Notes under the pieces: generated by a model
What the model was told of the DNA's origin: nothing
Databases searched by the model: none
The model's input: only the letters and a program-made list of their open reading frames with translations
DNA from: an uncultured Draconibacterium sp.
GTDB taxonomy: Bacteria > Bacteroidota > Bacteroidia > Bacteroidales > Prolixibacteraceae
Reading direction: 5' to 3'
Assembly (NCBI RefSeq): GCF_963676735.1
Contig: NZ_OY781464.1
Span: forward strand, 1,211,001 to 1,275,000
DNA length: 64,000 nt
In this document: piece after piece, positions 36,024 through 42,789 of the stretch
Numbering within the stretch: position 1 is the first letter of the stretch
How the letters are laid out: each line of letters begins with the position of its first letter
Position numbers and translations under genes: made by a program

Positions 36024-37040
36024 TTATTTTCTTAATGACGATTGGCGAACAACCAAATCAATGGGTAACATTACCTTTTTATTCAGGTTTTTTCCTTCTT
36101 TAAGCGATTCGAAAAATAAGCGGGCAGCTTCTTCTCCCATTTGAAAGGTGGGATGGCTAACCGATGTTAACGGAGGATCAACAACAATGGAATGAAACTC
36201 ATCGGTAAAACCGGCCAGCGAAATATCATCAGGAATTTTGTAACCTTGTTTTTTTACTTCCAACATGGCAGCAAAAGCAATGGTGTCGTTTACCCCAAAA
36301 ATAGCATCTGGTTTTCCATCCAAACGTAATAATTTCCTGGTGGCCTCCTTGGCATCGTTAATACTCAGGTTGCAATGTACCAGCAGGTTTTCGTCGTATT
36401 CCAACCCACATTCCTTTAATCCGTTTAAATAGCCAACTTTGCGGTTTTGCGAAATATTCAGATGTTCGGGGCCTGAGATGTAAGCGATTCTTCGGCAACC
36501 GTTTTCATAAAAATGCTGGGTTATCTTTTTTGTGGCATCTTGTCCGTTTGCCAATACGTTCGATACATCGAGCTCTTCACAAACACGGTCGAAAAATACC
36601 AGCGGAATTTCGTTTTTTATCAGTTGATCAAAGTGCGAAAAATCATTTGTTTCCTGGCTCAGACATACAATAAACCCTTCCACTCTTGAGCGTTGCAGGT
36701 TTTTTACCGATTCAATTTCCTTTTCCATCGATTCGTTTGATGAGCTGATAACAATAAAATAGCCGTGTTCTTTCGCTACCTTCTCAATACCCGAAATGAT
36801 GGAAGAGTAGAAGTGCGTATTGATGTCTGGAACAATTACACCTATCATTTTTGTTTGCTGACGCAATAAACCCATGGCCAGCGGATTAGGCGTGTAATTA
36901 CGTTCCTCGGCAAGGGCTTTGATTTTTTTTGTCATCTCCGGACTAATGTCGGGATGATTTTTTAAGGCTCTGGAAACGGTGGATATGGAAACGCCCAGTT
37001 CGTTGGCAAGGTCTTTTAATGAAATGTGTCTTTTCCCCAT
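36024..37040 (-). CDS. LacI-family transcriptional regulator
   Basis: 338 residues. The N-terminal helix-turn-helix and hinge helix are ISLKDLANELGVSISTVSRAL (4-24, cut short here) and NPLAMGLL. The periplasmic-binding-protein-like effector domain follows (~60-335), with PDGI-type sites such as DAIFGVNDTIAFAAM. It binds a sugar or sugar phosphate. It is transcribed divergently from the GDP-mannose epimerase gene, with a perfect palindrome in between (37105-37118), so it most likely controls the sugar locus to its right and itself. Confidence 0.93.
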   Translation of the reverse strand: MGKRHISLKDLANELGVSISTVSRALKNHPDISPEMTKKIKALAEERNYTPNPLAMGLLRQQTKMIGVIVPDINTHFYSSIISGIEKVAKEHGYFIVISSSNESMEKEIESVKNLQRSRVEGFIVCLSQETNDFSHFDQLIKNEIPLVFFDRVCEELDVSNVLANGQDATKKITQHFYENGCRRIAYISGPEHLNISQNRKVGYLNGLKECGLEYDENLLVHCNLSINDAKEATRKLLRLDGKPDAIFGVNDTIAFAAMLEVKKQGYKIPDDISLAGFTDEFHSIVVDPPLTSVSHPTFQMGEEAARLFFESLKEGKNLNKKVMLPIDLVVRQSSLRK

Positions 37041-37104
37041 TTATTGTTAATTATAACATTGTAAAGGTAAACAAAATTTATGTTTTGGAACACATTTATT
37101 TCAC

Positions 37105-37118
37105 CGCAAAGCTTTGCG
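37105..37118. promoter_or_regulatory. Candidate operator for the LacI-type regulator
   Basis: CGCAAAGCTTTGCG is a perfect 14-base palindrome in the divergent regulator/epimerase region. A half-site, CTTTGCG, follows at 37124-37130. Size and symmetry suit a LacI-family dimer. It lies about 36 bases upstream of the proposed -33 box of the epimerase promoter. Confidence 0.55.
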
Positions 37119-37153
37119 AAAACCTTTGCGTAGAACTGCTGTAAAGCTTGCTA

Positions 37154-37184
37154 TTGCAGGGTTTTTGCAGATTGCTAATCTTTG
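37154..37184 (+). promoter_or_regulatory. Candidate promoter of the sugar locus
   Basis: TTG at 37154-37156, a 20-base spacer, and AATCTTTG at 37177-37184 resemble the Bacteroidota -33/-7 pair (TTG - 19-21 - TAnnTTTG) with one mismatch in the -7 box. It would give a leader of about 45 bases to the epimerase ATG. Confidence 0.5.
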
Positions 37185-37235
37185 CATCGGAAAGAAAATT
37201 AAAAACATCAAAAAAAACATTAAAAATTTAGAATC

Positions 37236-38210
37236 ATGAAAAAAAGAGCAGTAGTTACAGGCGCTGGTGGTTTTATTGCAGGACACCTGGCAAGACGTTT
37301 AAAAGATATGGGTTACGATGTACGTGCGGTTGATAAAAAACCATTAACAGAATGGTACCAGGTACACGATGATTGTGATAACCTGGTATTAGACCTGAAC
37401 ATCAAAGAAAACTGCTACACTGCCGTTAACGGTTACAACGAAGTTTTCAACTTAGCTGCCGATATGGGTGGTATGGGTTTTATCGAGAACAACAAGGCAG
37501 AATGTATGTTGAGTGTTTTAATTAACACACACATGCTTATGGCAGCCCGCGATTTGGGAGCAACCCGTTTCTTTTATGCTTCTTCGGCTTGTGTTTACAA
37601 CGGCGAAAAACAAACCGATCCAAATAATCCTGGACTAAAAGAAGCAGATGCATACCCAGCATTGGCCGAAGACGGTTACGGATGGGAAAAGTTATTTTCA
37701 GAAAGAATGTGTCGTCACTTTATGGAAGACTATGGTTTAACAACACGTGTAGCTCGTTTCCACAATGTTTATGGTCCTTACGGTACATACGATGGCGGTC
37801 GCGAAAAAGCACCGGCAGCAATGGCTCGTAAAGTAATTGATGGTGAGTTATACGGAAAAGACGAAATCATTATCTGGGGCGATGGCGAACAAACTCGTTC
37901 GTTTATGTACATTGATGATTGTGTAGACGGAATTTTGAAAATAATGTACAGCGGAATTGAAGAGCCTATTAACCTGGGTAGCGACGAAATGGTGTCGATT
38001 AACCAATTGGTGGATATTGTTGAAGACATTGCCGGTTACAAACTTAAAAGAACTTACGATTTGGATGCACCAAAAGGTGTTCGTGGCCGTAACTCAGACA
38101 ATACATTGATTAAAGAATACCTTGATTGGGCACCAGCTTATCCGCTTGCCGATGGTATGAAGAAAACATACGATTGGATTAAAGAGCAAATGGTAGCTAA
38201 AAAAGGATAA
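37236..38210 (+). CDS. GDP-mannose 3,5-epimerase homologue (extended SDR)
   Basis: 324 residues. The NAD loop GAGGFIAG is at 9-16. Segments NLAADMGGMGFI (~72-83), YASSACVY (114-121), YGWEK (148-152), GREKAPAA (188-195), MVSINQLVD and VRGRNSDN (282-289) closely follow plant GDP-mannose 3,5-epimerase. The catalytic residues known there (Cys, Tyr, Lys, second Lys, Arg) correspond to C119, Y148, K152, K191 and R283 or R285. The enzyme converts GDP-D-mannose to GDP-L-galactose (and GDP-L-gulose), reversibly. It is the first gene of the LacI-controlled sugar locus. A different GDP-sugar epimerase specificity remains possible. Confidence 0.82.
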   Translation: MKKRAVVTGAGGFIAGHLARRLKDMGYDVRAVDKKPLTEWYQVHDDCDNLVLDLNIKENCYTAVNGYNEVFNLAADMGGMGFIENNKAECMLSVLINTHMLMAARDLGATRFFYASSACVYNGEKQTDPNNPGLKEADAYPALAEDGYGWEKLFSERMCRHFMEDYGLTTRVARFHNVYGPYGTYDGGREKAPAAMARKVIDGELYGKDEIIIWGDGEQTRSFMYIDDCVDGILKIMYSGIEEPINLGSDEMVSINQLVDIVEDIAGYKLKRTYDLDAPKGVRGRNSDNTLIKEYLDWAPAYPLADGMKKTYDWIKEQMVAKKG

Positions 38211-38221
38211 TTATAATATTT

Positions 38222-38257
38222 GCCTCATTCCGGTTTGCCCGGATTGAGGCTTTTTTT
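38222..38257 (+). terminator. Terminator after the epimerase gene
   Basis: GCCTCATTCCGG and CCGGATTGAGGC pair with a single T-T mismatch and a 5-base loop, followed by TTTTTTTA. It is a strong intrinsic terminator, so the next gene needs its own promoter or read-through. Confidence 0.88.
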
Positions 38258-38261
38258 ATTT

Positions 38262-38292
38262 CCCCTCTTCGCATGCAGGAGAGGGGTTTTTT
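38262..38292 (+). repeat. Second hairpin in tandem with the terminator
   Basis: CCCCTCT and AGAGGGG pair around a 13-base stretch, followed by TTTTTT. It begins only five bases after the first terminator. It may be a back-up terminator or a copy of the CCCCTC/GAGGGG intergenic repeats common in Bacteroidota. Confidence 0.55.
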
Positions 38293-38382
38293 CAGAAACA
38301 GATATTAGTAATGGGTTATTAGTACCGAGTTAGGAGTGCACGGTACTTACAATTTTCAATGCAGAATTATAAGAATCGAATT

Positions 38383-38433
38383 CTCACTACTCATTACAGC
38401 AATCTCAATACTTAATACTCACTACTCAAAATC
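38383..38433 (+). repeat. CTCACTACT-type leader repeat, copy A
   Basis: CTCACTACTCATTAC at 38383 and CTCACTACTCAAAATC at 38418 stand directly upstream of the nucleotidyltransferase/kinase fusion. A similar block occurs in the same orientation before the LOG-family gene (51237-51272). An AGTACCGAG box (38321-38329) also recurs there. Confidence 0.5.
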
Positions 38434-38441
38434 TAAAAAAA

Positions 38442-39578
38442 ATGAGCGATAAAATTGTAATGATAAGCGGCTGCTACGACCTGTTGCACGCCGGCCACAT
38501 AGCCTTTTTTAAAACTGCTGCACAATACGGTAAAGTTCATGCTTACGTTGGACAAGACCAAAATATTAAATTGTTAAAAGGCAAAGCACCATATTTCTCG
38601 CAGGAAGAACGAAAATACATGGTTGGAGCTGTTCGTTATGTAGAAAAAGCGAACGTGGCATCAGGATCGGGAATGCTTGATTTTGAACCGGATATGAAGG
38701 AGCTGAAACCCGATATTTTTGTAGTGAACAGCGATGGTTTTACAGAAGGTAAAAAACGCATTTGCGAAGAAAATGGTGTAGAATTGCTTGTGCTCGAACG
38801 CATTCCGGAAGAAGGACTGCCTGCACGGTCAAGCTCCAGCTCTAAAAAAGAATTGAAATTTCCGTACCGTGTTTGTTTGGCCGGTGGCTGGATGGATCAA
38901 CCATGGGTTTCGGAGAAATGTGCCGGCTCGGTGGTAGTGGCTCAAATGTATCCTACCATGGATTTTAACGACCGCTCGGGTATGGCAACAAGCTCACGAA
39001 AAGTAGCGCTTGAACTATGGGGCGATGAATACCCCGATGGCGACCCGGTGCGTAACGCACAGTTGTTGTTTGGTGCCGAAAATCCTCCCGGATCAGAATA
39101 CATCTCAGGTACACAAGACCATATTGGTTTATTGGTACCCGGTGTAACACGTATTGATTACGATGGAAAATACTGGCCAAATAACCTGGAAAATACTGTT
39201 GATCCTGAAACCTGCGAGTGGCTTTCATCAGTGCTTAATTTTGCACCACTTCAGCCTCGTCCGGAGGGTTATAATCCATTACTGAAAGAAAATCTTGATC
39301 CAAAAATTATTAAACGCCTTGGCGAGTCGGGGAAAGCTTGTTACGATGCTATTCTTAAAAAAGATGTAAAACAGTTGGGCGAATCAATGAAAGAATCGTT
39401 TATGTGTTGGAGCGAAATGCTACCCTATACCGTGCCTGATTGGGTAATGGAAGAAATGCAAAGCAATTATTTCCCAAAATACTCTGGTGCTATAACATCG
39501 GGGAGTGGCGGTGGTTACATCGTTTTTCCATCGGAAGAAAAGGTTGAAGACACTATTAAAGTTAAAATCAGATTTTAA
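38442..39578 (+). CDS. Fusion of HxGH nucleotidyltransferase and fucokinase-like GHMP kinase
   Basis: 378 residues. Part 1 (~1-135) is a cytidylyltransferase-like fold with HAGH (16-19) and a Ser-rich ISTT-like segment ARSSSSSKK (128-136). Part 2 (~140-378) has GHMP-kinase motifs: YRVCLAGGWMDQP (142-154), close to the AGGWSDTP block of L-fucokinases, SGMATSS (179-185), SGTQDHIG (222-229) and TSGSGGGYIVF (352-362). The domain is somewhat shorter than usual. Kinase plus nucleotidyltransferase would turn a free sugar into its 1-phosphate and then an NDP-sugar, as Fkp does for L-fucose, but Fkp's GDP-fucose pyrophosphorylase fold is different. The substrate is inferred to be L-fucose or L-galactose from the neighbours. 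Confidence 0.75.
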   Translation: MSDKIVMISGCYDLLHAGHIAFFKTAAQYGKVHAYVGQDQNIKLLKGKAPYFSQEERKYMVGAVRYVEKANVASGSGMLDFEPDMKELKPDIFVVNSDGFTEGKKRICEENGVELLVLERIPEEGLPARSSSSSKKELKFPYRVCLAGGWMDQPWVSEKCAGSVVVAQMYPTMDFNDRSGMATSSRKVALELWGDEYPDGDPVRNAQLLFGAENPPGSEYISGTQDHIGLLVPGVTRIDYDGKYWPNNLENTVDPETCEWLSSVLNFAPLQPRPEGYNPLLKENLDPKIIKRLGESGKACYDAILKKDVKQLGESMKESFMCWSEMLPYTVPDWVMEEMQSNYFPKYSGAITSGSGGGYIVFPSEEKVEDTIKVKIRF

Positions 39579-39592
39579 TGTTATTTAAAACC

Positions 39593-39632
39593 GACATGCC
39601 CCGGCGTGTCGCTGCAATTTATTACATTGCAG
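39593..39632 (+). other. Two adjacent small hairpins
   Basis: GACATGC / GCGTGTC (39593-39610) and CTGCAAT / ATTGCAG (39612-39632) stand between the fusion gene and the guanylyltransferase gene. No solid U-tract follows (GTAAAAAACG), so they may be mRNA-stabilising or processing elements rather than a terminator. Confidence 0.35.
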
Positions 39633-39731
39633 GTAAAAAACGATTTATTTAGTGTACCGTACAGGTAGCAAAAACCATTAATTTGGTTTAATAACTATTT
39701 GGTACATTCGAAAACAAACAATTTAAATAAT

Positions 39732-40817
39732 ATGAAAGATTTGTACACCCTAATTATGGCTGGCGGTTCAGGAACACGATTTTGGCCACGAAGCAAAACT
39801 GTAAAACCAAAACAGTACCTGAATATATTTGGAGACGACTCTTTATTGCAAGACACAATAAAACGTTTTGCTACCTTTTCTGAAGAGGAAAAAATTTACA
39901 TTGTATCAAGTGCTACACAGGCAAAGGTGTTGGAAGAACAAACACCAATGCTGCCTAAAAATAACCTGATTTACGAACCTGTTGGACGGAATACTTTACC
40001 TTGTATTGGTTTGGCTGCCATGTTTGCCGAACGCGAAAACCCGGATGGGATTATGGTTGTTTCTCCTTCAGATCATCTTATAAAAAATAATTCGCTTTTT
40101 AAAGACACCGTACTGGCGGCCGCAAAAATTGCCGACGAAAAGGATGGAATTGTAACCATTGGAATCACTCCAACTTATGCAGCAACCGGATATGGTTATG
40201 TACAAACAGCAGAAAACATAACCGGAACTGAAAAGATAAAGCAGTTTAAAGTTGAACGTTTTGTGGAGAAACCAGATGAAGCGACGGCCACAAAATACCT
40301 GCAAGAGGGTGGTTTCTACTGGAATAGTGGATTATTTGTATTTAAGGTATCCGTGTTTCTGAAAGCAGTTGAAGAGTTTGCTCCTGAATTATACGCGGAT
40401 TTAAGAAAGATTCAGGCCGAATTTGGAAAAGACAGCTACGAGCAAACCCTTGATACCATTTACAGGGCAGTTGAAAGTATTTCGGTTGACTATGGTATAA
40501 TGGAGCATGCAAAAAATATTTACCTGGTTGAAGGAAACTTTGATTGGAACGACCTGGGCAGCTGGGAATCGGTATACCTTGCTGACGAAAAGAAAGACGA
40601 AAACGGTAATGCAGGTTCGGGCGATACCATGTTTCTTGATACAAAAAACTCTTATGTGTATGCCGAAGATGATAATGTTGTGGCAGTAGTTGGAATGGAA
40701 GACGTTATTGTAGTAAAAGACGGAAACACAACATTAGTTTGTAAACGCGAAAATGCTGAAGACATCAAAAAAATAGTAGAACAACTAAAAGCAGATAACA
40801 AATCACAATACTTATAA
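39732..40817 (+). CDS. manC: Mannose-1-phosphate guanylyltransferase
   Basis: 361 residues from the ATG at 39732; an upstream TTG frame start at 39699 is less likely. The nucleotide loop is LIMAGGSGTRFWPRS, followed by KPKQYL, VVSPSDHLI and FVEKPD, with GGFYWNSGLFVFKVSVF and NFDWNDLGSWESVY at the active site. It makes GDP-mannose from mannose-1-phosphate and GTP, reversibly. No phosphomannose isomerase domain is attached. It supplies, or consumes, the GDP-mannose used by the epimerase encoded upstream. The isolated symbol is by family resemblance. Confidence 0.92.
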   Translation: MKDLYTLIMAGGSGTRFWPRSKTVKPKQYLNIFGDDSLLQDTIKRFATFSEEEKIYIVSSATQAKVLEEQTPMLPKNNLIYEPVGRNTLPCIGLAAMFAERENPDGIMVVSPSDHLIKNNSLFKDTVLAAAKIADEKDGIVTIGITPTYAATGYGYVQTAENITGTEKIKQFKVERFVEKPDEATATKYLQEGGFYWNSGLFVFKVSVFLKAVEEFAPELYADLRKIQAEFGKDSYEQTLDTIYRAVESISVDYGIMEHAKNIYLVEGNFDWNDLGSWESVYLADEKKDENGNAGSGDTMFLDTKNSYVYAEDDNVVAVVGMEDVIVVKDGNTTLVCKRENAEDIKKIVEQLKADNKSQYL

Positions 40818-40827
40818 CTTACAAAAT

Positions 40828-40869
40828 GTTCGGGTTTAGCTGAAGTTTATACCTCAGTTGAATCCGGAC
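40828..40869 (+). terminator. Long wobble-rich hairpin before the permease gene
   Basis: GTTCGGGTTTAGCTGA and TCAGTTGAATCCGGAC can form a 16-bp stem with several G-U pairs and a 10-base loop, followed by TTTATTTT. It is a terminator of the guanylyltransferase transcript or an attenuator. Confidence 0.65.
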
Positions 40870-40936
40870 TTTATTTTCATCCAAACACAATGCGAACTAA
40901 TCAATAGCTTAATAACCAGTTTAACTAATTAAAAAA

Positions 40937-42235
40937 ATGAACGACCTAAAAAAGATTGTAGTCGAGCGTAAAGTGTTGGTTCCCTTTGTTCTGATAACCA
41001 GTATTTTTGCGCTTTGGGGGTTTGCAAACGATTTAACAAATCCAATGGTTGCTGCCTTTAAAACCGTAATGGAAATATCGAATGCCAAAGCAGCATTGGT
41101 ACAGGCAGCTTTTTACGGCGGCTACGCAACTATGGCTATTCCTGCAGCCCTCATCATCAAAAAATATTCATACAAACTGGGTATAATTATCGGTTTGGCC
41201 CTTTATGCCGTTGGTGCCTTGTTGTTTTTTCCGGCGGCGCAGTACGAAATGTTTGGTTTCTTTTTGGTATCGCTTTACATTTTAACTTTTGGCCTTGCTT
41301 TTCTTGAAACTACAGCCAATCCATATATTTTGTCAATGGGCGACCCAGCAACCTCAACACGGCGTTTAAACTTGGCGCAATCGTTTAATCCAATGGGGTC
41401 GCTAATGGGGATGATTGTAGCCTCGCAGGTTGTGCTTCCGGCCCTGGTTTCCGATGAACGTGATGAGGCGGGAAATCTGTTATTCGATTCGTTGGGAGCA
41501 GCAGAAAAAGCGGCTATCCGTACCCAGGATCTGGCAACAATTCGCGACCCTTACGTTATTCTTGGCTTTGTGGTTATACTAATGCTGGTAGTTATTGCTG
41601 TGGCAAAGATGCCTAAACGTGAAAGTGCCGACCACGAAATTCACGCCTTAGATTCGTTTAAACGACTAATAAGTAATAAAATTTACCGCGAAGGGGTGCT
41701 TGCACAGGTATTTTATGTTGGCGCACAAATTATGTGCTGGACATTTATTATTCAATATGCCGATAACCTTGGTATTTCAAAAGCAGAAGCCCAACGCTAT
41801 AACATTGTTGCCATGGTACTTTTCCTAAGCAGCCGTTTTATAAGTACAGCTTTAATGAAATATTTAAATGCGCGTTTAATGCTGTTTATTTTTGCCGTTG
41901 GAGGCATGTGTACCATTGCTGGTGTAATTGTTATTCAGGGAATGATGGGACTGTACCTACTGGTAGCCACTTCGGCCTTTATGTCTCTTATGTTTCCAAC
42001 TATTTACGGTATTGCCCTTGAAGATATTGGCGACGATGCTACACTTGGCGCAGCTGGCCTTGTAATGGCAATTGTTGGCGGAGCTTTAATGCCTCCTTTA
42101 CAAGGCCTAATTATCGACCAGGGAACAATTGGCCCGCTTCCTGCCGTTAATTTTTCGTTTATTCTTCCGTTAATTTGCTTTGTAGTTATTGCAATATACG
42201 GACGCAGGTCGTACAAGGCGCTAAAAATTAATTAA
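40937..42235 (+). CDS. fucP: L-fucose:H+ symporter permease, FucP-like MFS transporter
   Basis: 432 residues against 438 for E. coli FucP, with about twelve membrane helices. The first helix has FALWGFANDLTNPMVAAF, the block in which FucP carries its essential proton-coupling Asp; FLETTANPYIL in helix 4 and NLAQSFNPMG (helix 5) are also conserved. The pattern matches the FHS family, which transports L-fucose, L-galactose, D-arabinose or glucose/galactose. The neighbours (fucosidase, mutarotase, fucokinase-like enzyme) favour L-fucose or L-galactose. Confidence 0.88.
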   Translation: MNDLKKIVVERKVLVPFVLITSIFALWGFANDLTNPMVAAFKTVMEISNAKAALVQAAFYGGYATMAIPAALIIKKYSYKLGIIIGLALYAVGALLFFPAAQYEMFGFFLVSLYILTFGLAFLETTANPYILSMGDPATSTRRLNLAQSFNPMGSLMGMIVASQVVLPALVSDERDEAGNLLFDSLGAAEKAAIRTQDLATIRDPYVILGFVVILMLVVIAVAKMPKRESADHEIHALDSFKRLISNKIYREGVLAQVFYVGAQIMCWTFIIQYADNLGISKAEAQRYNIVAMVLFLSSRFISTALMKYLNARLMLFIFAVGGMCTIAGVIVIQGMMGLYLLVATSAFMSLMFPTIYGIALEDIGDDATLGAAGLVMAIVGGALMPPLQGLIIDQGTIGPLPAVNFSFILPLICFVVIAIYGRRSYKALKIN

Positions 42236-42248
42236 GAAAAATCGAAAT

Positions 42249-42295
42249 AGAACCTGATACGGGATTCATTTTTAGCCAAGGTGTCAGGTTCTTTT
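42249..42295 (+). terminator. Terminator after fucP-like gene
   Basis: AGAACCTGATAC and GTGTCAGGTTCT pair (one G-T) over a 20-base loop, followed by TTTATT. It lies 14 bases after the permease stop. Confidence 0.65.
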
Positions 42296-42341
42296 ATTCA
42301 ACTCCAATTTGCTAAAGCATTACCAAGAAAATTAAAACGGA

Positions 42342-42689
42342 ATGGAACAAAAAAGATTTTGTAAAGCATTAAAGCTCGAAGATGATCCGCAATTAATTGA
42401 AGCGTATAAAAAAGTTCATGCACCCGGTGCGGCATGGCCCGAAATTACTCAGGGCATGCGTGATGTGGGTATAGTTGATATGGAAATCTATCTTTTGGGT
42501 ACTCAGCTGTTTATGATAATGGATACGGTGCCCGATTTTGATCATGATTCGGCAATGAAAGAACTGGCAACCAAGCCGCGTCAGTCGGAATGGGAAGCAT
42601 ATGTTTCGCGTTTTCAGAAAACCAGTGCTGAGGCTTCAGCCGATGAGAAGTGGCAACTCATGGAACGTATATACAAAATGGGCTTGTAA
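42342..42689 (+). CDS. L-rhamnose/L-fucose mutarotase (RhaM family)
   Basis: 115 residues. The RhaM-type ferredoxin-like fold has RFCKALKLEDDP with a KKVHAPGAAWPEI block, IVDMEIYLLGTQLFMIM (~48-64) and a late SEWEAYVSRFQ. It interconverts alpha and beta anomers of 6-deoxy-L-sugars, speeding supply of the anomer the next enzyme needs. In this locus the likely substrate is L-fucose or L-galactose. It lies between the permease and the fucosidase genes. Confidence 0.85.
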   Translation: MEQKRFCKALKLEDDPQLIEAYKKVHAPGAAWPEITQGMRDVGIVDMEIYLLGTQLFMIMDTVPDFDHDSAMKELATKPRQSEWEAYVSRFQKTSAEASADEKWQLMERIYKMGL

Positions 42690-42789
42690 CCAGCTGTCAG
42701 CCAGGTTGTCTATTCCCCTGAGGAATTACAAGCGAGCTACAACTACATGCCTTAATACCAATTATTTATAACCAACAAAAACCTAAAAA

